A stretch of DNA of 64,000 nt from positions 248,001 through 312,000 of the forward strand of contig JAYKNF010000022.1 of NCBI GenBank assembly GCA_036172665.1, read 5' to 3'. The notes under the pieces are model-generated. The model ran no database searches. It saw only the letters and a program-made list of their open reading frames with translations, and was not told where the DNA came from. Shown here piece after piece: positions 25,632 through 41,200 of this stretch. Position numbers and translations under genes: made by a program. This DNA comes from Prosopocoilus inquinatus (lineage: Eukaryota; Arthropoda; Insecta; Coleoptera; Lucanidae). Within the stretch, counting starts at the first letter, position 1. Every line of letters starts with the position of its first letter.

Positions 25632-26823
25632 AGTCCATTCAAACGTCAAATAACATGCTAGATAAGTAAGGATCTATTAGATACATCACAGGAACAACGC
25701 TAATACGTGTTGTTTCGTTCAAAACTATTTCCAGCTTCTGCTGCGTCCGAGAACTTTGTATCTCACATCTGAGTTACTTTAGTCCATTCAAACGTCAAAT
25801 AACATGCTAGATAAGTAAGGATCTATTAGATACATCACAGGAACAACGCTAATACGTGTTGTTTCGTTTAAAACTATTTCCAGCTCCTGCTGCGTCCAAA
25901 AACTTCGTATCTCACATCAGAATTACTAGAGTCCATCGAAACGTCAAATAACATGATAGATGAGTAAGGATCGATTAGATACATCACAGGAACAACGCTA
26001 ATGCGTGTTGTTTCGTTTAAAACTATTTCCATCTTCTGCTGCGTCCGAAAATATCGTATCTCACTTCAGAGATACTGGAGTCCATCGAAACGTCAAATAA
26101 CATAGTAGATAAGTAAGGATCGATTAGATACATCACAGGAACAACGCTAATACGTGTTGTTTCGTTCAAAACTATTTCCAGCTTCTGCTGCGTCCGAGAA
26201 CTTTGTATCTCACATCAGAGTTACTTTAGTCCATTCAAACGTCAAATAACATGCTAGATAAGTAAGGATCTATTAGATACATCACAGGAACAACGCTAAT
26301 ACGTGTTGTTTCGTTCAAAACTATTTCCAGCTTCTGCTGCGTCCGAGAACTTTGTATCTCACATCTGAGTTACTTTAGTCCATTCAAACGTCAAATAACA
26401 TGCTAGATAAGTAAGGATCTATTAGATACATCACAGGAACAACGCTAATACGTGTTGTTTCGTTTAAAACTATTTCCAGCTCCTGCTGCGTCCAAAAACT
26501 TCGTATCTCACATCAGAATTACTAGAGTCCATCGAAACGTCAAATAACATGATAGATGAGTAAGGATCGATTAGATACATCACAGGAACAACGCTAATGC
26601 GTGTTGTTTCGTTTAAAACTATTTCCATCTTCTGCTGCGTCCGAAAATATCGTATCTCACTTCAGAGATACTGGAGTCCATCGAAACGTCAAATAACATA
26701 GTAGATAAGTAAGGATCGATTAGATACATCACAGGAACAACGCTAATACGTGTTGTTTCGTTCAAAACTATTTCCAGCTTCTGCTGCGTCCGAGAACTTT
26801 GTATCTCACATCAGAGTTACTTT
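25632..26823 (+). repeat. 4-monomer (596-bp) perfect-step tandem duplication
   Basis: Units 25632-26227 and 26228-26823 each contain gamma-type (with the rare CACATCTGAG), gamma-prime, alpha with the rare TTTCCATCTTCTG and AAAATATCG, and beta monomers. The marker ATCTTCTGCT lies at 26031 and again at 26627, exactly 596 bp (4 x 149) apart. The equivalent place in the next super-HOR copy (about 32.6-33.2 kb) has it once, so this duplication is specific to copy 0. Confidence 0.85.
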
Positions 26824-27900
26824 AGTCCATTCAAACGTCAAATAACATGCTAGATAAGTAAGGATCTATTAGATACATCACAGGAACAACGCTAATATGT
26901 GTTGTTTCGTTTAAAACTATTTCCAGCTCCTGCTGCGTCCAAAAACTTCGTATCTCACATCAGAGTTACTGGAGTCCATCGAAACGACAAATAACATGAT
27001 AGATAAGTAAGGATCGATTAGATACAGCACAGGAACAACGCTAATACGTGTTGTTTCGTTTAAAACTATTTCCAGCTTCTGCTGCGTCCGAAAATTTCGT
27101 ATCTCACTTCAGAGTTACTGGAGTCCATCGAAACGTCAAATAACATAGTAGATAAGTAAGGATCGATTAGATACATCACAGGAACAACGCTAATACGTGT
27201 TGTTTCATTCAAAACTATTTCCAGCTTCTGCTGCGTCCGAGAACTTTGTATCTCACATCAGAGTTACTTTAGTCCATTCAAACGTCAAATAACATGCTAG
27301 ATAAGTAAGGATCTATTAGATACATCACAGGAACAACGCTAATATGTGTTGTTTCGTTTAAAACTATTTCCAGCTCCTGCTGCGTCCAAAAACTTCGTAT
27401 CTCACATCAGAGTTACTGGAGTCCATCGAAACGACAAATAACATGATAGATAAGTAAGGATCGATTAGATACATCACAGGAACAACGCTAATACGTGTTG
27501 TTTCGTTTAAAACTATTTCCAGCTTCTGCTGCGTCCGAAAATTTCGTATCTCACATCAGAGTTACTGGAGTCCATCGAAACGTCAAATAACATAGTAGAT
27601 AAGTAAGGATCGATTAGATACATCACAGGAACAACGCTAATACGTGTTGTTTCGTTCAAAACTATTTCCAGCTTCTGCTGCGTCCGAGAACTTTGTATCT
27701 CATATCAGAGTTACTTTAGTCCATTCAAGCGTCAAATAACATGCTAGATAAGTAAGGATCTATTAGATACATCACAGGAAAAACGCTAATATGTGTTGTT
27801 TCGTTTAAAACTATTTCCAGCTCCTGCTGCGTCCAAAAACTTCGTATCTCACATCAGAGTTACTGGAGTCCATCGAAACGACAAATAACATGATAGATAA

Positions 27901-30900
27901 GTAAGGATCGATTAGATACAGCACAGGAACAACGCTAATACGTGTTGTTTCGTTTAAAACTATTTCCAGCTTCTGCTGCGTCCGAAAATTTCGTATCTCA
28001 CATCAGAGTTACTGTAGTCCATCGAAACGTCAAATAACATAGTAGATAAGTAAGGATCGATTAGATACATCACAGGAACAACGCTAATACGTGTTGTTTC
28101 GTTCAAAACTATTTCCAGCTTCTGCTGCGTCCGAGAACTTTGTATCTCACATCAGAGTTACTTTAGTCCATTCAAACGTCAAATAACATGCTAGATAAGT
28201 AAGGATCTATTAGATACATCACAGGAACAACGCTAATACGTGTTGTTTCGTTTTAAACTATTTCCAGCTCCTGCTGCGTCCAAAAACTTCGTATCTCACA
28301 TCAGAATTACTAGAGTCCATCGAAACGTCAAATAACATGATAGATGAGTAAGGATCGATTAGATACATCACAGGAACAACGCTAATGCGTGTTGTTTCGT
28401 TTAAAACTATTTCCAGCTTCTGCTGCGTCCGAAAATTTCGTATCTCACATCAGAGTTACTGGAGACCATCGAAACGTCAAATAACATAGTAGATAAGTAA
28501 GGATCGATTAGATACATCACAGGAACAACGCTAATTCGTGTTGTTTCGTTTAAAACTATTTCCAGATTCTGCTGCGTCCGAAAATTTCGTATCTCACATC
28601 ATAGTTACTGGAGTCCATCCAAACGTCAAATAACATGATAGATGAGTAAGGATCGATTAGATACATCACAGGAACAACGCTAATACGTGTTGTTTCGTTT
28701 AAAACTATTTCCAGCTGCTGCTGCGTCCGAAAACGTCCTATCTCACATCAGACTTACTGGAGTCCATCCAAACTTCAAATAACATGTTAGATAAGTAAGG
28801 ATCGTTTAGATACATCACAGGAACAACGCTAATACGTGTTGTTTCGTTCAAAACTATTTCCAGCTTCTGCTGCGTCCTAGAACTTTGTATCTCACATCAG
28901 AGATACTGGTGTCCGTCCAAACGTCAAATAACATGATAGATGAGTAAGAATCGATTAGATACATCACAGGAACAACGCTAATATGTGTTGTTTCGTTTAA
29001 AACTATTTCCAGCTGCTGCTGCGTCCGAAAATTTCGTATCTCACATTAGAGTTACTGGAGTCCATCGAAACGTCAAATAACATAGTAGCTAAGTAAGGAT
29101 CGATTAGATACATCACAAGAACAACGCTAATACGTGTTGTTTCGTTCAAAACTATTTCCAGCTTTTGCTGCGTCCAAAAACTTTGTATCTCACATCAGAG
29201 TTACTGGAGTCCATCCAAACGTAAAATAACATGATAGATGAGTAAGGATCGATTAGATACATCACAGGAACAACGCTAATGCGTGTTGTTTCGTTTAAAA
29301 CTATTTCCAGATTCTGCTGCGTCCGAAAATTTCGTATCTCACATCATAGTTAATGGAGTCCATCGAAACGTCAAATAACATGATAGATGAGTAAGGATCG
29401 ATTAGATACATCACAGGAACAACGCTAATGCGTGTTGTTTCATTTAAAACTATTTGCAGCTTCTGCTGCGTCCGATAAACTTTGTATCTCACATCAGAGT
29501 TACTGGAGTCCATCCAAACGTCAAATAACATGATAGATGAGTAAGGATCGATTAGATACATCACAGGAACAACGCTAATACGTGTTGTTTCGTTTAAAAC
29601 TATTTCCAGCTCCTGCTGCGTCCAAAAATTTCGTATCTCACATCAGAATTACTAGAGTAGATCGAAACGTCAAATAACATGATAGATGAGTAAGGATCGA
29701 TTAGATACATCACAGGAACAACGCTAATGCGTGTTGTTTCGTTTAAAACTATTTCCAGCTTCTGCTGCGTCCGAAAATTTCGTATCTCACTTCAGAGTTA
29801 CTGGAGTCCATCGAAACGTCAAATAACATAGTAGATAAGTAAGGATCGATTAGATACATCACAGGAACAACGCTAATACGTGTTGTTTCGTTCAAAACTA
29901 TTTCCAGCTTCTGCTGCGTCCGAGAACTTTGTATCTCACATCAGAGTTACTTTAGTCCATTCAAACGTCAAATAACATGCTAGATAAGTAAGGATCTATT
30001 AGATACATCACAGGAACAACGCTAATATGTGTTGTTTCGTTTAAAACAATTTCCAGCTCCTGCTGCGTCCAAAAACTTCGTATCTCACATCAGAGTTACT
30101 GGAGTCCATCGAAACGACAAATAACATGATAGATAAGTAAGGATCGATTAGATACAGCACAGGAACAACGCTAATACGTGTTGTTTCGTTTAAAACTATT
30201 TCCAGCTTCTGCTGCGTCCGAAAATTTCGTATCTCACATCAGAGTTACTGGAGTCCATCGAAACGTCAAATAACATAGTAGATAATTAAGGATCGATTAG
30301 ATACATCACAGGAACAACGCTAATACGTGTTGTTTCGTTCAAAACTATTTCCAGCTTCTGCTGCGTCCGAGAACTTTGTATCTCACATCAGAGTTACTTT
30401 AGTCCATTCAAACGTCAAATAACATGCTAGATAAGTAAGGATCTATTAGATACATCACAGGAACAACGCTAATACGTGTTGTTTCGTTTAAAACTATTTC
30501 CAGCTCCTCCTGCGTCCAAAAACTTCGTATCTCACATCAGAATTACTAGAGTCCATCGAAACGTCAAATAACATGATAGATGAGTAAGGATCGATTAGAT
30601 ACATCACAGGAACAACGCTAATGCGTGTTGTTTCGTTTAAAACTATTTCCAGCTTCTGCTGCGTCCGAAAATTTCGTATCTCACATCAGAGTTACTGGAG
30701 TCCATCGAAATGTCAAATAACATAGTAGATAAGTAAGGATCGATTAGATACATCACAGGAACAACGCTAATGCGTGTTGTTTCGTTTAAAACTATTTCCA
30801 GCTCCTGCTGCGTCCAAAAACTTCGTATCTCACATCAGAATTACTAGAGTCCATCGAAAGGTCAAATAACATAGTAGATAAGTAAGGATCGATTAGATAC

Positions 30901-33900
30901 ATCACAGGAATATAGCTAATGCGTGTTGTTTCGTTTTAAACTATTTCCAGCTTCTGCTGCGTCCGAAAACGTCGTATCTAACATCAGAGTTACTGGAGTC
31001 CATCGAAACGACAAATAACATGATAGATAAGTAAGGATCGATTAGATACATCACAGGAACAACGCTAATACGTGTTTTTTCGTTTAAAACTATTTCCAGC
31101 TCCTGCTGCGTCCAAAAACTTTGTATCTCACATCAGAGTTACTGGAGTCCATCCAAACGTAAAATAACATGATAGATGAGTAAGGATCGATTAGATACAT
31201 CACAGGAACATAGCTAATGCGTGTTGTTTCGTTTTAAACTATTTCCAGCTTCTGCTGCGTCCGAAAACGTCGTATCTAACATCAGAGTTACTGGAGTCCA
31301 TCGAAACGACAAATAACATGATAGATAAGTAAGGATCGATTAGATACATCACAGGAACATCGCTAATGCGTGTTGTTTCGTTTAAAACTATTTCCAGCTT
31401 CTGCTGCGTCCGAAAATTTCGTATCTCACATCATAGTTAATGGAGTCCATCGAAACGTCAAATAACATAGTAGATAAGTAAGGATCGATTAGATACATCA
31501 CAGGAACAACGCTAATGCGTGTTGTTTCGTTTAAAACTATTTCCAGATTCTGCTGCGTCCGAAAATTTCGTATCTCACATCATAGTTAATGGAGTCCATC
31601 GAAACGTCAAATAACATGATAGATGAGTAAGGATCGATAAGATACATCACAGTAACAACGCTAATGCGTGTTGTTTCATATAAAACTATTTGCAGCTTCT
31701 GCTGCGTCCGATAAACTTTGTATCTCACATCAGAGTTACTGGAGTTCATCCATACGTCAAATAACATGATAGATGAGTAAGGATCGATTAGGTACATCAC
31801 AGGAACAACGCTAATACGTGTTGTTTCGTTTAAAACTATTTCCAGCTCCTGCTGCGTCCAAAAACTTCGTATCTCACATCAGAATTACTAGAGTCCATCG
31901 AAACGTCAAATAACATGATAGATGAGTAAGGATCGATTAGATACATCACAGGAACAACGCTAATGCGTGTTGTTTCGTTTAAAACTATTTCCAGCTTCTG
32001 CTGCGTCCGAAAATTTCGTATCTCACTTCAGAGTTACTGGAGTCCATCGAAACGTCAAATAACATAGTAGATAAGTAAGGATCGATTAGATACATCACAG
32101 GAACAACGCTAATACGTGTTGTTTCATTCAAAACTATTTCCAGCTTCTGCTGCGTCCGAGAACTTTGTATCTCACATCAGAGTTACTTTAGTCCATTCAA
32201 ACGTCAAATAACATGCTAGATAAGTAAGGATCTATTAGATACATCACAGGAACAACGCTAATATGTGTTGTTTCGTTTAAAACTATTTCCAGCTCCTGCT
32301 GCGTCCAAAAACATCGTATCTCACATCAGAGTTACTGGAGTCCATCGAAACGACAAATAACATGATAGATAAGTAAGGATCGATTAGATACATCACAGGA
32401 ACAACGCTAATACGTGTTGTTTCGTTTAAAACTATTTCCAGCTTCTGCTGCGTCCGAAAATTTCGTATCTCACATCAGAGTTACTGGAGTCCATCGAAAC
32501 GTCAAATAACATAGTAGATAAGTAAGGATCGATTAGATACATCACAGGAACAACGCTAATACGTGTTGTTTCGTTCAAAACTATTTCCAGCTTCTGCTGC
32601 GTCCGAGAACTTTGTATCTCACATCAGAGTTACTTTAGTCCATTCAAACGTCAAATAACATGCTAGATAAGTAAGGATCTATTAGATACATCACAGGAAC
32701 AACGCTAATACGTGTTGTTTCGTTCAAAACTATTTCCAGCTTCTGCTGCGTCCGAGAACTTTGTATCTCACATCTGAGTTACTTTAGTCCATTCAAACGT
32801 CAAATAACATGCTAGATAAGTAAGGATCTATTAGATACATCACAGGAACAACGCTAATACGTGTTGTTTCGTTTAAAACTATTTCCAGCTCCTGCTGCGT
32901 CCAAAAACTTCGTATCTCACATCAGAATTACTAGAGTCCATCGAAACGTCAAATAACATGATAGATGAGTAAGGATCGATTAGATACATCACAGGAACAA
33001 CGCTAATGCGTGTTGTTTCGTTTAAAACTATTTCCATCTTCTGCTGCGTCCGAAAATATCGTATCTCACTTCAGAGATACTGGAGTCCATCGAAACGTCA
33101 AATAACATAGTAGATAAGTAAGGATCGATTAGATACATCACAGGAACAACGCTAATACGTGTTGTTTCGTTCAAAACTATTTCCAGCTTCTGCTGCGTCC
33201 GAGAACTTTGTATCTCACATCAGAGTTACTTTAGTCCATTCAAACGTCAAATAACATGCTAGATAAGTAAGGATCTATTAGATACATCACAGAAACAACG
33301 CTAATATGTGTTGTTTCGTTTAAAACTATTTCCAGCTCCTGCTGCGTCCAAAAACTTCGTATCTCACATCAGAGTTACTGGAGTCCATCGAAACGACAAA
33401 TAACATGATAGATAAGTAAGGATCGATTAGATACAGCACAGGAACAACGCTAATACGTGTTGTTTCGTTTAAAACTATTTCCAGCTTCTGCTGCGTCCGA
33501 AAATTTCGTATCTCACTTCAGAGTTACTGGAGTCCATCGAAACGTCAAATAACATAGTAGATAAGTAAGGATCGATTAGATACATCACAGGAACAACGCT
33601 AATACGTGTTGTTTCATTCAAAACTATTTCCAGCTTCTGCTGCGTCCGAGAACTTTGTATCTCACATCAGAGTTACTTTAGTCCATTCAAACGTCAAATA
33701 ACATGCTAGATAAGTAAGGATCTATTAGATACATCACAGGAACAACGCTAATATGTGTTGTTTCGTTTAAAACTATTTCCAGCTCCTGCTGCGTCCAAAA
33801 ACTTCGTATCTCACATCAGAGTTACTGGAGTCCATCGAAACGACAAATAACATGATAGATAAGTAAGGATCGATTAGATACATCACAGGAACAACGCTAA

Positions 33901-35203
33901 TACGTGTTGTTTCGTTTAAAACTATTTCCAGCTTCTGCTGCGTCCGAAAATTTCGTATCTCATATCAGAGTTACTGGAGTCCATCGAAACGTCAAATAAC
34001 ATAGTAGATAAGTAAGGATCGATTAGATACATCACAGGAACAACGCTAATACGTGTTGTTTCGTTCAAAACTATTTCCAGCTTCTGCTGCGTCCGAGAAC
34101 TTTGTATCTCACATCAGAGTTACTTTAGTCCATTCAAACGTCAAATAACATGCTAGATAAGTAAGGATCTATTAGATACATCACAGGAACAACGCTAATA
34201 CGTGTTGTTTCGTTCAAAACTATTTCCAGCTTCTGCTGCGTCCGAGAACTTTGTATCTCACATCAGAGTTACTTTAGTCCATTCAAACGTCAAATAACAT
34301 GCTAGATAAGTAAGGATCTATTAGATACATCACAGGAACAACGCTAATACGTGTTGTTTCGTTTAAAACTATTTCCAGCTCCTGCTGCGTCCAAAAACTT
34401 CGTATCTCACATCAGAATTACTAGAGTCCATCGAAACGTCAAATAACATGATAGATGAGTAAGGATCGATTAGATACATCACAGGAACAACGCTAATGCG
34501 TGTTGTTTCGTTTAAAACTATTTCCATCTTCTGCTGCGTCCGAAAATATCGTATCTCACTTCAGAGTTACTGGAGTCCATCGAAACGTCAAATAACATAG
34601 TAGATAAGTAAGGATCGATTAGATACATCACAGGAACAACGCTAATACGTGTTGTTTCGTTCAAAACTATTTCCAGCTTCTGCTGCGTCCGAGAACTTTG
34701 TATCTCACATCAGAGTTACTTTAGTCCATTCAAACGTCAAATAACATGCTAGATAAGTAAGGATCTATTAGATACATCACAGGAACAACGCTAATATGTG
34801 TTGTTTCGTTTAAAACTATTTCCAGCTCCTGCTGCGTCCAAAAACTTCGTATCTCACATCAGAGTTACTGGAGTCCATCGAAACGACAAATAACATGATA
34901 GATAAGTAAGGATCGATTAGATACAGCACAGGAACAACGCTAATACGTGTTGTTTCGTTTAAAACTATTTCCAGCTTCTGCTGCGTCCGAAAATTTCGTA
35001 TCTCACATCAGAGTTACTGGAGTCCATCGAAACGTCAAATATCATAGTAGATAATTAAGGATCGATTAGATACATCACAGGAACAACGCTAATACGTGTT
35101 GTTTCGTTCAAAACTATTTCCAGCTTCTGCTGCGTCCGAGAACTTTGTATCTCATATCAGAGTTACTTTAGTCCATTCAAACGTCAAATAACATGCTAGA
35201 TAA
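27901..35203 (+). repeat. Super-HOR copy A (49 monomers, 7303 bp)
   Basis: This is the first of the twin copies. It runs from the delta monomer at 27901 to 35203 and is followed directly by copy B. 7303 bp equals 49 x 149 plus two single-base insertions (GATAAAC at 29474 and 31710). It contains ordered alpha-beta-gamma-delta HOR monomers plus an older-looking insert at about 28.6-29.3 kb with GCTGCTGCTGCG, CATGTTAG, TGTCCGTCC and AGTAGCTAAG monomers like those of the flanks. The junction with copy B lies in a monomer that begins as gamma (CATATCAG, TTACTTTAGTCCATTC) and switches to delta (CGATTAGATACAGCAC). Confidence 0.9.
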
Positions 35204-38200
35204 GTAAGGATCGATTAGATACAGCACAGGAACAACGCTAATACGTGTTGTTTCGTTTAAAACTATTTCCAGCTTCTGCTGCGTCCGAAAATTTCGTATC
35301 TCACATCAGAGTTACTGTAGTCCATCGAAACGTCAAATAACATAGTAGATAAGTAAGGATCGATTAGATACATCACAGGAACAACGCTAATACGTGTTGT
35401 TTCGTTCAAAACTATTTCCAGCTTCTGCTGCGTCCGAGAACTTTGTATCTCACATCAGAGTTACTTTAGTCCATTCAAACGTCAAATAACATGCTAGATA
35501 AGTAAGGATCTATTAGATACATCACAGGAACAACGCTAATACGTGTTGTTTCGTTTTAAACTATTTCCAGCTCCTGCTGCGTCCAAAAACTTCGTATCTC
35601 ACATCAGAATTACTAGAGTCCATCGAAACGTCAAATAACATGATAGATGAGTAAGGATCGATTAGATACATCACAGGAACAACGCTAATGCGTGTTGTTT
35701 CGTTTAAAACTATTTCCAGCTTCTGCTGCGTCCGAAAATTTCGTATCTCACATCAGAGTTACTGGAGACCATCGAAACGTCAAATAACATAGTAGATAAG
35801 TAAGGATCGATTAGATACATCACAGGAACAACGCTAATTCGTGTTGTTTCGTTTAAAACTATTTCCAGATTCTGCTGCGTCCGAAAATTTCGTATCTCAC
35901 ATCATAGTTACTGGAGTCCATCCAAACGTCAAATAACATGATAGATGAGTAAGGATCGATTAGATACATCACAGGAACAACGCTAATACGTGTTGTTTCG
36001 TTTAAAACTATTTCCAGCTGCTGCTGCGTCCGAAAACGTCCTATCTCACATCAGACTTACTGGAGTCCATCCAAACTTCAAATAACATGTTAGATAAGTA
36101 AGGATCGTTTAGATACATCACAGGAACAACGCTAATACGTGTTGTTTCGTTCAAAACTATTTCCAGCTTCTGCTGCGTCCTAGAACTTTGTATCTCACAT
36201 CAGAGATACTGGTGTCCGTCCAAACGTCAAATAACATGATAGATGAGTAAGAATCGATTAGATACATCACAGGAACAACGCTAATATGTGTTGTTTCGTT
36301 TAAAACTATTTCCAGCTGCTGCTGCGTCCGAAAATTTCGTATCTCACATTAGAGTTACTGGAGTCCATCGAAACGTCAAATAACATAGTAGCTAAGTAAG
36401 GATCGATTAGATACATCACAAGAACAACGCTAATACGTGTTGTTTCGTTCAAAACTATTTCCAGCTTTTGCTGCGTCCAAAAACTTTGTATCTCACATCA
36501 GAGTTACTGGAGTCCATCCAAACGTAAAATAACATGATAGATGAGTAAGGATCGATTAGATACATCACAGGAACAACGCTAATGCGTGTTGTTTCGTTTA
36601 AAACTATTTCCAGATTCTGCTGCGTCCGAAAATTTCGTATCTCACATCATAGTTAATGGAGTCCATCGAAACGTCAAATAACATGATAGATGAGTAAGGA
36701 TCGATTAGATACATCACAGGAACAACGCTAATGCGTGTTGTTTCATTTAAAACTATTTGCAGCTTCTGCTGCGTCCGATAAACTTTGTATCTCACATCAG
36801 AGTTACTGGAGTCCATCCAAACGTCAAATAACATGATAGATGAGTAAGGATCGATTAGATACATCACAGGAACAACGCTAATACGTGTTGTTTCGTTTAA
36901 AACTATTTCCAGCTCCTGCTGCGTCCAAAAATTTCGTATCTCACATCAGAATTACTAGAGTAGATCGAAACGTCAAATAACATGATAGATGAGTAAGGAT
37001 CGATTAGATACATCACAGGAACAACGCTAATGCGTGTTGTTTCGTTTAAAACTATTTCCAGCTTCTGCTGCGTCCGAAAATTTCGTATCTCACTTCAGAG
37101 TTACTGGAGTCCATCGAAACGTCAAATAACATAGTAGATAAGTAAGGATCGATTAGATACATCACAGGAACAACGCTAATACGTGTTGTTTCGTTCAAAA
37201 CTATTTCCAGCTTCTGCTGCGTCCGAGAACTTTGTATCTCACATCAGAGTTACTTTAGTCCATTCAAACGTCAAATAACATGCTAGATAAGTAAGGATCT
37301 ATTAGATACATCACAGGAACAACGCTAATATGTGTTGTTTCGTTTAAAACAATTTCCAGCTCCTGCTGCGTCCAAAAACTTCGTATCTCACATCAGAGTT
37401 ACTGGAGTCCATCGAAACGACAAATAACATGATAGATAAGTAAGGATCGATTAGATACAGCACAGGAACAACGCTAATACGTGTTGTTTCGTTTAAAACT
37501 ATTTCCAGCTTCTGCTGCGTCCGAAAATTTCGTATCTCACATCAGAGTTACTGGAGTCCATCGAAACGTCAAATAACATAGTAGATAATTAAGGATCGAT
37601 TAGATACATCACAGGAACAACGCTAATACGTGTTGTTTCGTTCAAAACTATTTCCAGCTTCTGCTGCGTCCGAGAACTTTGTATCTCACATCAGAGTTAC
37701 TTTAGTCCATTCAAACGTCAAATAACATGCTAGATAAGTAAGGATCTATTAGATACATCACAGGAACAACGCTAATACGTGTTGTTTCGTTTAAAACTAT
37801 TTCCAGCTCCTCCTGCGTCCAAAAACTTCGTATCTCACATCAGAATTACTAGAGTCCATCGAAACGTCAAATAACATGATAGATGAGTAAGGATCGATTA
37901 GATACATCACAGGAACAACGCTAATGCGTGTTGTTTCGTTTAAAACTATTTCCAGCTTCTGCTGCGTCCGAAAATTTCGTATCTCACATCAGAGTTACTG
38001 GAGTCCATCGAAATGTCAAATAACATAGTAGATAAGTAAGGATCGATTAGATACATCACAGGAACAACGCTAATGCGTGTTGTTTCGTTTAAAACTATTT
38101 CCAGCTCCTGCTGCGTCCAAAAACTTCGTATCTCACATCAGAATTACTAGAGTCCATCGAAAGGTCAAATAACATAGTAGATAAGTAAGGATCGATTAGA

Positions 38201-41200
38201 TACATCACAGGAATATAGCTAATGCGTGTTGTTTCGTTTTAAACTATTTCCAGCTTCTGCTGCGTCCGAAAACGTCGTATCTAACATCAGAGTTACTGGA
38301 GTCCATCGAAACGACAAATAACATGATAGATAAGTAAGGATCGATTAGATACATCACAGGAACAACGCTAATACGTGTTTTTTCGTTTAAAACTATTTCC
38401 AGCTCCTGCTGCGTCCAAAAACTTTGTATCTCACATCAGAGTTACTGGAGTCCATCCAAACGTAAAATAACATGATAGATGAGTAAGGATCGATTAGATA
38501 CATCACAGGAACATAGCTAATGCGTGTTGTTTCGTTTTAAACTATTTCCAGCTTCTGCTGCGTCCGAAAACGTCGTATCTAACATCAGAGTTACTGGAGT
38601 CCATCGAAACGACAAATAACATGATAGATAAGTAAGGATCGATTAGATACATCACAGGAACATCGCTAATGCGTGTTGTTTCGTTTAAAACTATTTCCAG
38701 CTTCTGCTGCGTCCGAAAATTTCGTATCTCACATCATAGTTAATGGAGTCCATCGAAACGTCAAATAACATAGTAGATAAGTAAGGATCGATTAGATACA
38801 TCACAGGAACAACGCTAATGCGTGTTGTTTCGTTTAAAACTATTTCCAGATTCTGCTGCGTCCGAAAATTTCGTATCTCACATCATAGTTAATGGAGTCC
38901 ATCGAAACGTCAAATAACATGATAGATGAGTAAGGATCGATAAGATACATCACAGTAACAACGCTAATGCGTGTTGTTTCATATAAAACTATTTGCAGCT
39001 TCTGCTGCGTCCGATAAACTTTGTATCTCACATCAGAGTTACTGGAGTTCATCCATACGTCAAATAACATGATAGATGAGTAAGGATCGATTAGGTACAT
39101 CACAGGAACAACGCTAATACGTGTTGTTTCGTTTAAAACTATTTCCAGCTCCTGCTGCGTCCAAAAACTTCGTATCTCACATCAGAATTACTAGAGTCCA
39201 TCGAAACGTCAAATAACATGATAGATGAGTAAGGATCGATTAGATACATCACAGGAACAACGCTAATGCGTGTTGTTTCGTTTAAAACTATTTCCAGCTT
39301 CTGCTGCGTCCGAAAATTTCGTATCTCACTTCAGAGTTACTGGAGTCCATCGAAACGTCAAATAACATAGTAGATAAGTAAGGATCGATTAGATACATCA
39401 CAGGAACAACGCTAATACGTGTTGTTTCATTCAAAACTATTTCCAGCTTCTGCTGCGTCCGAGAACTTTGTATCTCACATCAGAGTTACTTTAGTCCATT
39501 CAAACGTCAAATAACATGCTAGATAAGTAAGGATCTATTAGATACATCACAGGAACAACGCTAATATGTGTTGTTTCGTTTAAAACTATTTCCAGCTCCT
39601 GCTGCGTCCAAAAACATCGTATCTCACATCAGAGTTACTGGAGTCCATCGAAACGACAAATAACATGATAGATAAGTAAGGATCGATTAGATACATCACA
39701 GGAACAACGCTAATACGTGTTGTTTCGTTTAAAACTATTTCCAGCTTCTGCTGCGTCCGAAAATTTCGTATCTCACATCAGAGTTACTGGAGTCCATCGA
39801 AACGTCAAATAACATAGTAGATAAGTAAGGATCGATTAGATACATCACAGGAACAACGCTAATACGTGTTGTTTCGTTCAAAACTATTTCCAGCTTCTGC
39901 TGCGTCCGAGAACTTTGTATCTCACATCAGAGTTACTTTAGTCCATTCAAACGTCAAATAACATGCTAGATAAGTAAGGATCTATTAGATACATCACAGG
40001 AACAACGCTAATACGTGTTGTTTCGTTCAAAACTATTTCCAGCTTCTGCTGCGTCCGAGAACTTTGTATCTCACATCTGAGTTACTTTAGTCCATTCAAA
40101 CGTCAAATAACATGCTAGATAAGTAAGGATCTATTAGATACATCACAGGAACAACGCTAATACGTGTTGTTTCGTTTAAAACTATTTCCAGCTCCTGCTG
40201 CGTCCAAAAACTTCGTATCTCACATCAGAATTACTAGAGTCCATCGAAACGTCAAATAACATGATAGATGAGTAAGGATCGATTAGATACATCACAGGAA
40301 CAACGCTAATGCGTGTTGTTTCGTTTAAAACTATTTCCATCTTCTGCTGCGTCCGAAAATATCGTATCTCACTTCAGAGATACTGGAGTCCATCGAAACG
40401 TCAAATAACATAGTAGATAAGTAAGGATCGATTAGATACATCACAGGAACAACGCTAATACGTGTTGTTTCGTTCAAAACTATTTCCAGCTTCTGCTGCG
40501 TCCGAGAACTTTGTATCTCACATCAGAGTTACTTTAGTCCATTCAAACGTCAAATAACATGCTAGATAAGTAAGGATCTATTAGATACATCACAGAAACA
40601 ACGCTAATATGTGTTGTTTCGTTTAAAACTATTTCCAGCTCCTGCTGCGTCCAAAAACTTCGTATCTCACATCAGAGTTACTGGAGTCCATCGAAACGAC
40701 AAATAACATGATAGATAAGTAAGGATCGATTAGATACAGCACAGGAACAACGCTAATACGTGTTGTTTCGTTTAAAACTATTTCCAGCTTCTGCTGCGTC
40801 CGAAAATTTCGTATCTCACTTCAGAGTTACTGGAGTCCATCGAAACGTCAAATAACATAGTAGATAAGTAAGGATCGATTAGATACATCACAGGAACAAC
40901 GCTAATACGTGTTGTTTCATTCAAAACTATTTCCAGCTTCTGCTGCGTCCGAGAACTTTGTATCTCACATCAGAGTTACTTTAGTCCATTCAAACGTCAA
41001 ATAACATGCTAGATAAGTAAGGATCTATTAGATACATCACAGGAACAACGCTAATATGTGTTGTTTCGTTTAAAACTATTTCCAGCTCCTGCTGCGTCCA
41101 AAAACTTCGTATCTCACATCAGAGTTACTGGAGTCCATCGAAACGACAAATAACATGATAGATAAGTAAGGATCGATTAGATACATCACAGGAACAACGC

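Larger units (their letters stand above)
20897..27900 (+). repeat. Super-HOR copy 0 (47 monomers, 7004 bp)
   Basis: This is the first of three tandem copies of a long super-HOR. It matches the next copy at 7004 bp near its start (GGAGACCATCG at 21458 and 28462) and 7005 bp after its own +1 monomer (24532 to 31537). It differs by whole-monomer blocks. It has five extra monomers at about 21.5-22.3 kb, where the offset falls to 6259. It lacks five monomers present at about 29.0-29.75 kb in the next copy. It has an extra 4-monomer duplication at 25632-26823, after which the offset is 6409. Four monomers present at about 34.1-34.7 kb in the next copy are absent here. Confidence 0.8.
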
